A stretch of DNA of 64,000 nt from Dendrolimus kikuchii (taxonomy: Eukaryota; Arthropoda; Insecta; Lepidoptera; Lasiocampidae). This document shows, one piece after another, positions 9,295-19,916 of this stretch. A model generated the notes under the pieces. It had not been told where the DNA came from. It worked only from the letters and a program-made list of their open reading frames with translations, and did no database searches. Both the position numbers and the translations under genes were made by a program. Each line of letters begins with the position of its first letter. Within the stretch, counting starts at the first letter, position 1. The DNA is taken from contig CM034391.1 in NCBI GenBank assembly GCA_019925095.2, positions 26,029,051 through 26,093,050 on the forward strand, in the 5' to 3' direction.

Positions 9295-9325
9295 GGTCTG
9301 ATGACCTTTCGCAGGTCATCAGACC
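9295..9325. repeat. 12-bp stem hairpin at the edge of a duplicated unit, copy 2
   Basis: Arms ggtctgatgacc and ggtcatcagacc, loop tttcgca. The flank towards SINE-A (9229-9294) is the reverse complement of 3187-3258, but the loop reads the same on the plus strand in both copies. Confidence 0.7.
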
Positions 9326-9437
9326 TATCATCAGACTATAAATGTAGTATGTATATTGTGTAGATTATAAGCACGTGAAAAAAATATATACGTCCGAAGG
9401 TTTTCTGGAAGAACTCGCTAATAACGAGTTTTCCTAT

Positions 9438-9970
9438 TGTTACGAGTTAGCGGGACTTGATTTAAAATGCCGTTAAAATAATTATAGAGTTTATTAGAAC
9501 TATACAAACACGTATAACACAGGCACAACTATAACCGAACACAACAAATCTAAATGTAATGCAGAAGGTCGTAACTCAACCAAACGCGCAAAGTCCGTCA
9601 ATATTAGATTCCCGAATGTACACACGTCACGCCTTGATCGTGGTTCTCGCTCAACTGCCTCCTCTCTCCATCAGGCCGGCGTTTTATACTTCACACATAC
9701 AAATTTGCCCGCCCGTATCGTCGACACACTTTCCTAGAATTCGCTTATATTTATAATCCGTAACACCTGGCTAATGATGCACCCTGCAAGCGGCCGTGGA
9801 CGAGAACAATAGAACAATGGCCTGATCTTCACAATAACTAGAAAAGTATGCCAAAAAATAAGTAAACAAAAGAAGGCGATCATAAAAGGATTACAACTAG
9901 TTCAAATGCCGACAGGTAATAAAATATGTTTTTACAGATTAGGAGTGGAATTTATGTTTGTCGGAACCTA
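9438..9970 (+). mobile_element. Solo LTR, family LTR-L, 3' end lost
   Basis: Starts tgttacgagttagcgggac and contains the conserved block acacgtataacacagg. The consensus terminus tcgtaaca is missing. Left flank ctat. Family members occur at 14993, 28483, 44142, 48484, 49249 and 57967; none has internal coding sequence next to it. Confidence 0.65.
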
Positions 9971-10087
9971 AAGCTTCTTTTGCGTGATTTTATTTCCATG
10001 ATCACAAGTACATTCATTTACACATATTTGCATACTTATCGATATGATCAGTCTTATTACATTCAGTGTGGTTATGTTTGTTGCATA

Positions 10088-10430
10088 TTGGAACGAAGTT
10101 CCTTATCGCGCGTTGTGAATGGGGGCTAGACGGAAAAAATTCTTACGAAAAGTTATCACGACACTTTTTGCTATAGTAAGCTATTATACAATTTCAACTT
10201 TAATGCAATGAAATAAAATCTAAAATATCAATTAGTGTAATAATATACGCTGTTTTTGATACTATTTGTTTGTTTATGTATTTCTTCCTATACATAGGTT
10301 TTTGATAAAATTTCGATGGTTTTCGATGCTTATCGACACACTTTTTGAGACGTTTTGAGAATTTTTAAGACATTTTAGGAGAACTTCGTTCCAAACATGT
10401 GTCCCAAAGACACCTCATTAGTTTTTTTTA
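10088..10430 (-). mobile_element. MITE-like element with palindromic termini, copy 2
   Basis: Inverted relative to 425-652. Termini ggaacgaagttcc at 10091 and gaacttcgttcc near 10382-10393; gtgtc/gacac hairpin outside. About 100 bp longer internally than copy 1. Confidence 0.55.
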
Positions 10431-10556
10431 TATGTGGGGATATCGTGGGTAAATCCTATTATTGATTTAATTCGATATATCCGTGTATACATCCGTAGAC
10501 AGAAATATTTGTTTAAAAAATATTGAACCAACCTCCGGTTTGAGTCATATCGTATT

Positions 10557-10864
10557 AGGCCCTGCCCGGTAGAGGCCCAGTGAGGGGGGCCCACGCCTGC
10601 CAGGGCATTGCGGAGTCGGGTAGCCCATTTCCCGTAGCCCTGGCATAAGGCGCAGGACGGAACACCCAGGGGTTTTAGTGGGTATCCCTAACTGGGGAGT
10701 GGCAATAGCGTGGCACCGGTTCTGACCGGGCACGCTAGTGCCACCCCCGATCTGGCGAATCCTACACTCACACGGGTCGCGAACATCCCCCCAGGCTTCT
10801 GTACCTGTCGCGGCTTAGTCCTCAAACGGATTTCCCCTGGCCAAAAAAAAAAGGCCCTGCCCGG
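10557..10864 (+). mobile_element. R1-like LINE 3' end, 5'-truncated, with 13-bp target duplication
   Basis: Insert 10570-10851 is GC-rich and ends cggatttcccctggcc plus an A10 run. It matches the 3' UTR of the minus-strand copy at 45470-46133. It is flanked by perfect direct repeats aggccctgcccgg at 10557-10569 and 10852-10864. This is a classical product of target-primed reverse transcription. Only 3' UTR is present. Confidence 0.8.
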
Positions 10865-11034
10865 CGGCCATACTTATTACGGTTCATTGGACAGATCTAT
10901 TTTTGGAAGTGTGATTGCGCAGCTAAAACGGAGTGTTGTGAATCCAAATAGACCCATAGAGAGGGCCTGATACACATTAGATAGATTACCTAAGTTATAA
11001 CAGTATTTTGATTTTTTATTTCTGTTAACTGTAT

Positions 11035-11398
11035 ACCGAAGTAAGAAAGAGAGTTAGTCTGAAAGAGAGTGTCGGGGTGAAGGTAAGGAAAGGAATGCTC
11101 CGGTGGTTCGGGCATGTGGAAAGAATGCATGATGAAAGAATGACTAAACAGATATACAATGCAAAAGTGGATGGATGCAGAAGTCCACGGAAGGCCACGA
11201 CACACCTTCCATGATCAAATTGATCGTGTACTAGCGGAGGGTGATGTCAGGAGCCTTAAGAACAGACGAGCGTGCATGACAAGAATTATGAATGTCAAAG
11301 AAGCAAGTGAGGTGTGTAAGAATGGGCCTAAATGGCGCTCTGTTGTTCGTGCCTACCCCGCAAGGGAACTGGCGTGAAGTTATGTATGTATGTATGTT
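11035..11398 (+). pseudogene. LINE-G reverse transcriptase C-terminus, copy 2
   Basis: Starts at VRKRVGLKESVGV-like sequence (cgaagtaagaaagagagtta), continues through WFGHVERMHDERM and a HDQIDRVLAEGDVRSLKNRR block, and ends YPARELA with TGA at 11375-11377, then agttatgtatgtatgtatg. A frameshift lies in the GCRSRGRPRHT region (cagaagtccacggaagg). Confidence 0.7.
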
Positions 11399-11451
11399 AA
11401 CTGTATCTTCTAACACACAGTAACAGCATATTAATTCACCCATACATTATT

Positions 11452-11545
11452 ATGTGGTTACCTAAGAACACGTATTTCCAAACACTTTTACAAAACGACG
11501 CCATCCATCATTGTCAAGCTGCACTTGAGTTATTTCCTCTATGTA
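11452..11545. repeat. Dispersed ~95-bp repeat P, copy 1
   Basis: The segment from gttacctaagaacacgtatt to cacttgagttatttcct matches 33118-33212 with scattered differences. Family unknown. Confidence 0.5.
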
Positions 11546-11796
11546 AAATAATTCGGGTCCCAAACCACTTGTGCCGACGGTTTCAATTAACTTAATTTCA
11601 GTTCAAACACTCGTACATCTATTGAGTGACAGTTACAGAGTGGGAGGTCTTTCATAATGGTGGAATGATCAGTGTTTTCATAATTTGCGAAATATTATCC
11701 GGGTTAAAAAGATCTTTCTATGGAAAATAAGTATATATTAAAATCATCATCCTGGTGATAAATCCTAGGGAAACGACATCATATCTCATACATTTC

Positions 11797-12109
11797 GTCC
11801 GTGCAGGAACGGAGAAAGAGTACAATTTCCTGCGGCCAGGCGGCCTGTCGTAAGAGGCGACAAAACAATCCACAGCCAGGTGGTAGGGTTTTTGCTCGAC
11901 TGGATGGCGACTAGCTCTGGTCTAGAGTATGCCGCTATAACAACCTTGAGTTGTTTTCAGGCATTAGTGACAATGTTCCAGTCTCCCTTAAGAGAGCAGC
12001 AGCGCATTTGTAGCACCTTTGGTGTTGCAAATGTCCATAGGCGGTGGTAACCGCTTTCCATCGAGAAGGCCGTCTGTCTGTCTGCTGAACTTCTGCAATA
12101 AAAAAAAAT
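11797..12109 (+). mobile_element. SINE-A, full length
   Basis: From gtccgtgcaggaacgg to cttctgcaataaaaaaaa. An internal base change gives a longer incidental open frame on the minus strand. Confidence 0.75.
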
Positions 12110-12810
12110 ATCATACCTGTTTCCCATGGAGGTATGGTAGAGATAATGGATGTCCATTTGTAACGATACTGACAAAACACTTTTGCTTCATCTACTTTCA
12201 TTATCTTCTACATACATACCCGTTTATTTGAAATGCTTTTACTTGACCTTCCTTTAATAATTCTGCTATTTCATCATGCTGTGTACGTCGAGATCTACCG
12301 ACACCAACTCTACCATTCACATCATGAGGCACTGTAGCCCACGGGTAATATGGTGTGGTGGCCCTTGGTAAAATAACAATGGTTTTACAATAATGGACTG
12401 TATGGGAAACTGACCTAGATCCTTCCACTAGAAAAACAGTAGAAGCTTCACCAACCTTGAGATCCGACCTCTCCTAGCTTGCTTCAGGTTGCAACACACA
12501 GAGCAACAGCGCACGGCACCAAATTCACTTTGTAGTGGTTACTTCTTTACACCACTATCACCGAATAAGTTCTTTGGCACGGCCAGTAATTACAATTGGA
12601 ATTTGTTATTAAAAAAAAAATAAACGCACTGCGCGATATCTCGTCAAAATGTTGAGAGAAGTAAGAATCCAAAATGGCTGCCTTTACCTTCCTGTGCATT
12701 GGCCGTCACTTCACACAGAAAGAGGGTAGTCAGCAAAATTGATGGCGCGATTTTCTGCCTACGTCGTACTAATCAAGGACCGAACACACACGATGTCATA
12801 GACTTATTTT
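12110..12810 (-). repeat. Family N, copy 1 (unknown retro-element or gene-derived duplicate)
   Basis: Related to 42233-43020. On the minus strand both copies share a non-coding leader and then a partly conserved frame: LKVGEASTVFLVEGSRSVSH here, LKLGGASTTFLVQGSKPDNI in the other. Copy 1 continues with RSRRTQHDEIAELLKEGQVK and stops soon after a GGTATGTATG sequence that would serve as a splice donor. No ATG opens the frame. I do not recognise the family. Confidence 0.5.
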
Positions 12811-13140
12811 GTGATTCTACTTTTATTAGTCCTCTCTACATGCTCAAGTCTCCTTAATATTCCTTTAATGACGTCATTTATTGGGATAAAATGTATGTTT
12901 TGGGCCTGGGATAAAAGCTAGAGCTCTTTGCCGAGTTTGACTTAAATCCGTTCTGTAATTAATGTGATGCTTTAAATTCTAACAGATAGACAGACGAAAA
13001 TTGCATTAGAAAATTTGCTTGTTGAAATTGTACAAAAATTACACATCCAACCGATTTACAGTATAGAGCCTTAAATCTAGTAGCTGCCCGGGTTACGATA
13101 ATATTAATAACAGTTTCTTAAAATTTCCAATAACTCATGT
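12811..13140. other. No gene recognised
   Basis: Decayed repeat-like sequence. Nothing assignable. Confidence 0.35.
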
Positions 13141-13364
13141 TGTGCCTATCATCAATCATCAATTACGGGCCGATTTCCGTTTTACCAGCTATTTCAAAAA
13201 TAATTGAGAAATTGATTAATAAGATAATCTTTAAATACTTAGAAAAAGAAATCTATTATATCTAGATCACAATTTGGATTTTGAAGTGGTATATCTATAC
13301 AAGACGCAGTAACATCTTTAATAGTAGACCAGCTCGACAAAAGCAAAAAGTGTCTAACGGTCAC
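13141..13364 (+). pseudogene. Reverse transcriptase fingers fragment (CR1/Jockey-like)
   Basis: Reads NYGPISVLPAISKIIEKLIN, then after a stop (13263-13265) and a +1 frame change SQFGF-stop-SGISIQDAVTSLIVDQLDK. NYRPISVLP...SQFGFR is the conserved fingers/palm entry of LINE polymerases. It ends abruptly at the ATT run that also ends R4/Dong-like copy 2. Confidence 0.75.
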
Positions 13365-13380
13365 TATTATTATTATTATA
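13365..13380. repeat. (ATT)n microsatellite at the 3' junction of R4/Dong-like copy 2
   Basis: tattattattattata directly precedes the element's last bases. Confidence 0.7.
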
Positions 13381-14462
13381 TTTTCAAAAATTTTACATTT
13401 TTTTTTTAAATATATAAAAAGTAGACATTTTTTTACAAAAAAAATAAATTACATTATTCTTTTATAAAAATACATCAAAAATAAAATACATATTCAATAA
13501 AAAAAATATAAAATGTTGCAGATCACCGCCAGCGGGGCCTAGGGTCCAAACTACCGGTGGTTAGGGCTCCAGAGACAGGAACCTTCTCACAATCCGTGCC
13601 GTGTCCAAGAGTGCTGCCTTCTGTATCTGGCCCTTCACCCAGCTTCCCAACGAAAGCCTCTCTAGATGACAGTCGAGGCTTTTCGCTATAAGACCGTTGA
13701 CGGTGACAACTATCGGCACAATGCTCGTTGACTAAAAAACAGTAGAAACATATACACAAATATATATAAAAATAAGAAAATGTAATAGTATTAAGGAAAT
13801 GTAAGAAAACATTGATAAATACAGAAAAAACATAGCGCCAACCTTACCCAACCAAAACCAATCCTAACCAACTCATAACACCAACCAAATCCAGCATTAT
13901 CCAAATAGCTATTTGGGCCACACCTATTAAAACTGCCTAACAAAAATATATATGTATCTATATAAAGCCTTTATTTATCCCACCCGTACCTATCCTAACC
14001 ATACCCTGCAGTAAAATTCCCTTTTGCAATAGTTAGCAGCTATAGAGATAGGAAAAAATTGAAACCTATGAATAGCTATAAATAAATAAGAAAAGAGTAC
14101 CTCTATCATGCCCCAAGACGGAGACACCCAGGTCTACAAAAAAAAAAAAATGCTCGTTGACTCCAGACGCCACATAGCGGTAACCTCGTGAGCAAGATCT
14201 AAGTACTTACTTAGTTTTTCTTTTTCTTTCTTCACAAGGTTATCGTCATGCGGGATACTGATGTCAACGAGTATTGCTCGTCGCGCAGATCGATCTATTA
14301 TCACGATATCAGGCTTATTGGCTACAATAGTCCTGTCCGTGATAACTGATCGATCCCAGTAGAGCGTGGCACGACTGTTTTCAAGAACTGGCTCCGGCGA
14401 GTATTGGTAATGAGGCACCTCCGTTTCCACAAGACCGTATCGAAGGGCAATTTGCTGGTGGA
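13381..14462 (-). mobile_element. R4/Dong-like copy 2, 5'-truncated and split
   Basis: 13381-13749 matches the 3' UTR and last ~70 codons of copy 1; 14151-14462 matches the endonuclease region (KPDIVIIDRSARRAILVDIS still readable). The 5' truncation falls at gtggataat, where copy 1 continues tcctggc and copy 2 passes into aatattattatt. The body is split by an insertion at 13750-14150. Confidence 0.8.
13738..14162 (+). mobile_element. A-tailed 401-bp insertion with 12-bp target duplication
   Basis: Insert 13750-14150 ends ggtctac plus an A-run. The direct repeats tgctcgttgact lie at 13738-13749 and 14151-14162; copy 1 of the host element has this sequence once (near 5550). A-tail on the plus strand. 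No coding sequence seen, so a SINE or short LINE 3' end; family not recognised. Confidence 0.8.
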
Positions 14463-14992
14463 TAATAATATTATTATTAAGTATAGATAGAAACAGGAAA
14501 CAGCTGTAAATTTGCAATAATGTACATTTGCAATAATAACTAATGCGATTGCGTTTAAAAATAACAATAAGCAATGCATTTGGATTTAAAACAATAACAA
14601 CTAAAGCATTTTTCATTTTCAAATGTAAAATTTTGAAAAGAAAACTGCCAGTTTAGAAAATAGTCGTTGCTTAAGTAGATGTTTGTCCAATCCATGATAA
14701 GAGCTTATTCGTAAGTTAATTAATGCTAATTTAAATCAAGCTTTAAGTAATGCGAGAAGTGTTTACCCCTTCAGTTATTATATAATTATACTCTTAATCA
14801 AGTTCTGTTCCAGCCATAGGGGTCTGAGCTATTATTTTATATCAAGTGTTAAGTTTGCGTGGAGAGATAATTGGAATTTCTGAATCACGAGCAAGTACCA
14901 CCAAGGTCACCTTGAAGCCTTGTTATTTCAGTCTTAATTGGGAACTCATCTGGAATGCCTGAAATGTATGAAGTTATTATTTAATATTATAT
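14463..14992. other. No gene recognised
   Basis: Starts with an AAT/ATT run at 14463-14480, then AT-rich sequence without motifs. Confidence 0.4.
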
Positions 14993-16055
14993 TGTTACGA
15001 GTTGCGGGACTCGAATTAAAATGCCGTTGGAATGCTTGTAGAGCTTATTATGTAGTGGAACACTTACAAGCCAATAGATGGTGCTGTGCAATAATTGATG
15101 TCACAAACGTTTCCCGAAACATAGAAAGAACTATAACAGACAGGCCTAGGCCTGCGAGGAACAACATTAGTCTCGCTGGAAGATCTTCCCTTGAGACGGA
15201 GGAGCATTCCATCTCGCTCCTCCACCCTATCGGGGGCTCCCCCTCAATTAGAACTATACAAACACGTATAACAGAGGTACAAATATAACCGAACGCAACA
15301 AGTCCAAACGTAATGCAGAAGATCGTAATTCAATAATACGCGCAAATTCCGTCACTAAATAGATTACCGAATGTACACAAGTCTTGCTTCGCTCGTGGTT
15401 ATCGCTTGACTGCCCCATCTCTCCATTGAGGCCTTGCTTTATACTGCACTGATGCCATATGTCTGCCCGGATGCGTGGACCGAATTTCTTAGAATCAGTT
15501 GTACTTTTAAATCCGGGACATATTATCCATGTGACATGTTATAACATTGTTATCCGTGCAGGAACGGAGAAATAATACAATTTCCTACGGTCTGGCGGCC
15601 TGTCGTAAGAGGCGACAGAACAACCCACAGGCAGGTGGCAGGGTATTTGCTCGACTGGATAGCTACCACCCCTGGTCTAAAGTATGTCGCCATAACAACC
15701 TCGTGTTGTGTTCCGGCATTAGTGACCAGGTTCCAGTCTCCCTTAAGTGAGCAGCAGCGCATTTGTAGCACCTTTGGTGTTGCAAATGTCTATAGGCGAT
15801 AGTAACCGCTTTCCATCGAGTGGGCCGTCTGCCTGTCTGCTGAACTCCTACAATAAAAAATAAAAAAGACACCTGGCAGTGACCACAATACAAAAATAGG
15901 CCGTAAAACATTACAATACACAATAGGCTGTTTGTTTAATCACAAATTTTAAACACAAAGTAAACAAAAGAAGTCCAAATGCCGAACGGTAATAAAGTGT
16001 GTTTCTATAGGTATGCAGGTGTGAATTTGTCTTTGTTGGCACTTAGGTCGTAACA
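14993..16055 (+). mobile_element. Solo LTR, family LTR-L, enlarged by two insertions
   Basis: Starts tgttacgagttgcgggact and ends aggtcgtaaca. Compared with other copies it carries about 190 extra bp at 15055-15247 (ending tcgggggctccccctc) and a SINE-A at 15551-15867. Left flank atat, right flank ctat. Confidence 0.7.
15551..15867 (+). mobile_element. SINE-A inside the LTR
   Basis: Full length, from tatccgtgcaggaacgg to ctcctacaataaaaaataaaaaa. Younger than the LTR that contains it. Confidence 0.75.
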
Positions 16056-16409
16056 CTATTCTATTTTGATTATAATGTCTTATAGATTACTTCTTTCATA
16101 GACCTTTTTGTTTAATCATTTCTTTAAATAAGCCTTTTGTATATATTAACTTTTATAGCTTTTCTGCTGTTTTTATTGTTTTCTATTTTTACTATTGTCT
16201 TTAGCTTAATTTTTCATTACTGTTTGCACTAGTGTTATATGCGCGCGCGTCGCTGACAAAATGGCAGATAATAGTGATGTGCCACATTAGTTGTATGGTA
16301 GCTAGTGACGTGTCAATTAATTGATGTGATGGCTAGTGATGTGCGTTAATAATTGTTTTTTATAATTTTCCTCTTTTACTTCTAATTTTTCATTACAACT
16401 GCGCTATTT
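16056..16409. other. No gene recognised
   Basis: AT-rich; includes a short cgcgcgcg tract near 16241 and loose tgatgtg repeats. Confidence 0.4.
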
Positions 16410-16745
16410 GATCTGGTGCCTACATCGCCATTCTATCATCACACCACTCGCCTGCGATTGGTTCACCCACAATTCCTGAACACTTGGAAGTCCTCCATGG
16501 CACGTGGTGGACGCTCCATCATGCCATATGTGTCCAGGTTATGGAATGAACTTCCTCTCCCGCGATTTCCCCGGAGTGTTACAATGTGGGGGGGGGGAGC
16601 TCCTCAAAAAGGACGTGAACAGATACTTAAAGTCTCAACAAGGTAGGCAACGGTCCCTTAATGTTGCAGATGTCCATGGGCGACGGTAGCCACCTACCAC
16701 CAGGTGGTCCGTTTGCCAGTTTGCCTACAAGCAAACACAATAAAA
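16410..16745 (+). pseudogene. LINE-Q C-terminus and 3' end, copy 1
   Basis: Encodes MARGGRSIMPYVSRLWNELP, then after a frameshift at a G10 run (16587-16596) LLKKDVNRYLKSQQ and SLNVADVHGRR-stop (TAG 16687-16689). A ...SRLWNELP...FPxxYNxxxFKxxV style is usual at the C-terminus of insect LINE polymerases. The sequence from the last ~10 codons through the 3' UTR is homologous to the 3' tail of SINE-A. Ends caaacacaataaaa. Confidence 0.75.
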
Positions 16746-16818
16746 CAACTTACATAAAACTTATGTATTAGTTACATCTATTACAGTTTTATTTTCTTAC
16801 TTATGTTTTATATTTCAA

Positions 16819-17362
16819 CTAGCTGTGCCCGCGACGTCGTCCGCGTGGAATTTGTTTTTTTTTTAAATTTTATTTTTATTGCAGGAGTTCAGCAGACAGG
16901 CAGACGGCCCTCTTGATGGAAAGCGGTTACCATCGCCTATGGACATTTGCAACATCAAAGGTGCTACAAATGCGCTGCTGCTCTCTTAAGGGAGACTGGA
17001 ACCTGGTCACTAATGTCGAAACACGACTCAAGGTTGTTATGGCGACATACTTTAGACCAGGGGTGGTAGCCATCCAGTCGGACAAATGCCTTACCACCTG
17101 GCTGTGGGTTGTTTAGTCGCCTCTTACGACAGGCCGCCCAGCCGCAGGAAATTGTATTCTTTCTCCGTTCCTGCACGGATAAAAACAAATCCCCGCGATT
17201 TTGAAACATTCTATTGGTATTATAGTGATGATATATAGCCTATAGCCCTCCTCGATAAATGAGCTATCTAACACTGAAAGAATTTTCCAAATCAGTAGTA
17301 GTTCTTGAGATTAGCGCGTTCAATCAAACAAACAAACTCTTCAGCTTTATGTATTAGTATAA
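16819..17362 (-). mobile_element. Helitron-like element, family B, split by SINE-A
   Basis: The minus-strand 3' end is ggacgacgtcgcgggcacagctagt (16819-16850), then a SINE-A (16855-17180), then the rest to 17362 (cttcagctttatgtattagtataaga). Other copies: 27710, 40455, 44804. TC...CTAG|T termini. Confidence 0.65.
16855..17180 (-). mobile_element. SINE-A inside Helitron-like family B
   Basis: T-rich tail then gcaggagttcagcagacagg; 5' end at ttcctgcacggat (17180). Full length. Confidence 0.75.
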
Positions 17363-17502
17363 GATTGTACTGTTTGAGAGATCTAATATATGCATGTATG
17401 GTGTATAAGGATTATATTATATATGTTGAAGGGAAATCATGAGGAAAATTATTCTTTGATCTTCAAAGTCATAACGATTTTCTTAATGATTTTATTGTTT
17501 AC

Positions 17503-18137
17503 TAGCGGCCCCGGCAGACGTTGTCCTGCTCTGTAATAATAATATAATAATATCAGCCCATAAATGTCCCACTGCTGGGCTCGGGCCTCCCATTATAGGG
17601 GGAACGGACGTATACCCGCCACGCTTGTCCAAGGCGGCTTGGCAGGTTTGACACATCGGTTATCTCGATGTGCAGGTTGCATCACGATGTTTTCCTTCAC
17701 CGTTATTAGCACGTGGTAATTGTAAGAATATGCACATTAGATCAGAAAACTGTCTAAGTGGTGCATGCGTTCCGGCCAGGATCGAACCCGCGCCCTTTGA
17801 GTTTGGGACGCGTGCACTAGCCATTACGCTACCACGACTCCTGCGTACGTCCTGCTCTGAAAACATAAAAACCTAGAATCCGATCTCAGCGCCACCTACC
17901 GGTTCCAATTGTGAATCTAAACCATCCGGGAACCCACTCAAACACACAAAAACAAATAACCAAAATCGCTCCAGGTGATTAGGAGGATTCTAGAACCCGA
18001 TCTCAGCGCCACCTACCGGTTACAACGGGATAAAAAGTATCCTATGTCCGTCTCCTGGTTCTAAGCTACCTCCCCAGCTATTTTCAGCCAAATCGGTACA
18101 GCTGTTCTTGAGTTATTCTTTTATATATATTGATAGA
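17503..18137 (-). mobile_element. Helitron-like element, family C, split by a tRNA-derived SINE
   Basis: The minus-strand terminus GCCGGGGCCGCTAGT is at 17503-17518; the body resumes after the SINE at 17849 and continues to 18137. Two cgccacctaccggtt modules are present, as in other family C copies. Confidence 0.65.
17523..17859 (-). mobile_element. SINE-E, tRNA-derived, with perfect 11-bp target duplication
   Basis: Insert 17534-17848. On the minus strand it has an A box tagcgtaatgg (17831-17821) and B box ggttcgatcc (17788-17779), the RNA polymerase III promoter of a tRNA-like head, a ~200-bp body and a TAA-rich 3' tail. Direct repeats gtcctgctctg at 17523-17533 and 17849-17859. Not a functional tRNA gene: no full cloverleaf is kept. 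Confidence 0.85.
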
Positions 18138-18892
18138 TGTCAATAGATAGAAAGACATTAGCTACTCAAGTCGTAAATTGGGACCCAGATTTACGACTTA
18201 ATCTAACTGTTGTACTGTGAAATTAATAATTGTAAAAAAATCTACGTGTTCGAAAGTCTCTAGTAATTTTTGATAATTATGTTACGGGGAATTTTCTATC
18301 AAATGTATGTATGTAATATTCTAAGGTTACTATGGAACCTTTCATTATATGTGGACTGATACGCACTTGGACGATTCTTACACCAACATACCCAATTGTG
18401 TTGATCTAAATTCCAATTCAAGATTTATAAAGGTAATTGAATCTGAAAGCAATAAATAAATTTATTAACAATATTTTTTCCTGAAAATACATCAACAAAC
18501 AGATCGAATACAAATGAATTTTCTTAAAAGCAATTTTCTGGACGCACGGTCATTCAATATCCGGTTTATGAAAAACCGTATTTCAAATCCGTTTTTAATC
18601 AAAAACCGTTTTTGTCCGATAGCGTTTTCACTAAACTGCCGTTAAATTAATCCGGTTATTCATTAGAGGACAGATGTTGTCCTGTTTTCTGATATACAGG
18701 CACTTTCGTTAATCTTAATTAATGGCTAACTTAAGGAGATACTAAAATTTATTATCGAAAAAATCTTATTTTCAACTTTGATAATAATTTAATCTTAAGG
18801 TATTCAATTACTTAACGTTAGTTATACTAACAATCTAATTTCTGTCAGTTGGTAGTGGTAACGCCAGTAAAAAAAATTAGAGCTTTGAATTA
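18138..18892. other. No gene recognised; one perfect hairpin
   Basis: AT-rich. At 18168-18199 the arms aagtcgtaaat and atttacgactt pair perfectly around a 10-base loop. Around 18540-18660 there are loose repeats of aaaaaccg. Confidence 0.4.
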
Positions 18893-19445
18893 TCTATACT
18901 AATATTATAAAGAGGAATAATTTGATTGTTTGTTTGTTTGCATTGAATAGGCTCCGAAACTACTGAACCAATTTAAACAATTCTTTCACTTTTGGCAAGC
19001 TACACTATCCTCGGATAACATAGGCTATATTATATTTTCAAAAAAGTTAGGGATCCTTACTAAAACTCCAATTATGTAACCCAAGGTGTAAAAAAATACC
19101 TAAAATATTCTTTAAATCGCGTGCGGTGCGAAAACTATTGATGATAGAATAAAATAATGTACTACAACTTTATAGAACACATTATTATTTACAAAACGTA
19201 TTGCGACAGCATATGTCTATCTATTATAGTTATGCCACAATAAGTGTTCTTTTATTTCAAAAATTTAATTGAAGTGCCGCCGCTAGAAAAGGCTCTTTAT
19301 TTGTATCTTGGTATTCATCCTTATCAAAATAAATTACTTCATATTCAAGACTGCTTTAATATCTTTATATAACTTTTTAAATTATTCAATTCTGACATTC
19401 CATTTAAAAGATACACGAGTTTAAAAATGTAAGTATTAGAAAAAA
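18893..19445 (+). mobile_element. Helitron-like family H, copy 1
   Basis: Begins a|tctatactaatattataaag and is similar over ~550 bp to 39893-40445, in the same orientation. The terminal CTAGT is not seen here. No coding sequence. Confidence 0.5.
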
Positions 19446-19754
19446 GTTGCGTTGTTGCCGCTCACCCTGCTCAGCTAGCTAGGCAGCACCTTATGCAATG
19501 TAGGCGTCACTGGGGTACGGGTCGTACGGGAGGGGAGTCAATGTGAAGAAATGAAGTGCAGCGCGGCTCACTCGCGCGGTCGGCTCCCTATGCAACGGTC
19601 GTGTGCGGCATCGAATAATTTTAGCTTGAAAATATTTTGAATTCGCTTAGTAGGTAATTACATTTTTTTTTATTAAATTACTTATGTATTTAATACGCTA
19701 GTATGTATTGAATACATAAGTAAGTTTATCTCTGGCTCCCTTAATCTGAAAGTG
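19446..19754. other. No gene recognised
   Basis: Contains a GC-rich patch (19450-19610) in otherwise AT-rich DNA; no ORF. Confidence 0.35.
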
Positions 19755-19870
19755 GTTGACAAGTTCACATATCTGGGATTGCAGCGCCATCTACCTGGTT
19801 CAAGTTTAAATGTTGACCATCCCAGGACCCACTTGAACACACACAAAAATAATTCACCTAAATCAGACAA
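19755..19870 (-). mobile_element. Helitron-like family C fragment
   Basis: Keeps the cagcgccatctacctggttc module and the following acccacttgaacacacac; both ends are lost. Confidence 0.5.
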
Positions 19871-19916
19871 ATGAAAATGAAAATGAGTTTTTTCTTTTTC
19901 TATTTATATTAACTTA

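Noticed and set aside
12201..12428. Host gene exon
   Set aside because: The frame opens without ATG and belongs to a duplicated segment (family N); kept as a repeat with a question, not as a gene.
17770..17848. Functional tRNA gene
   Set aside because: A and B boxes are present but they form the head of a SINE with body, tail and target duplication; no convincing full cloverleaf.
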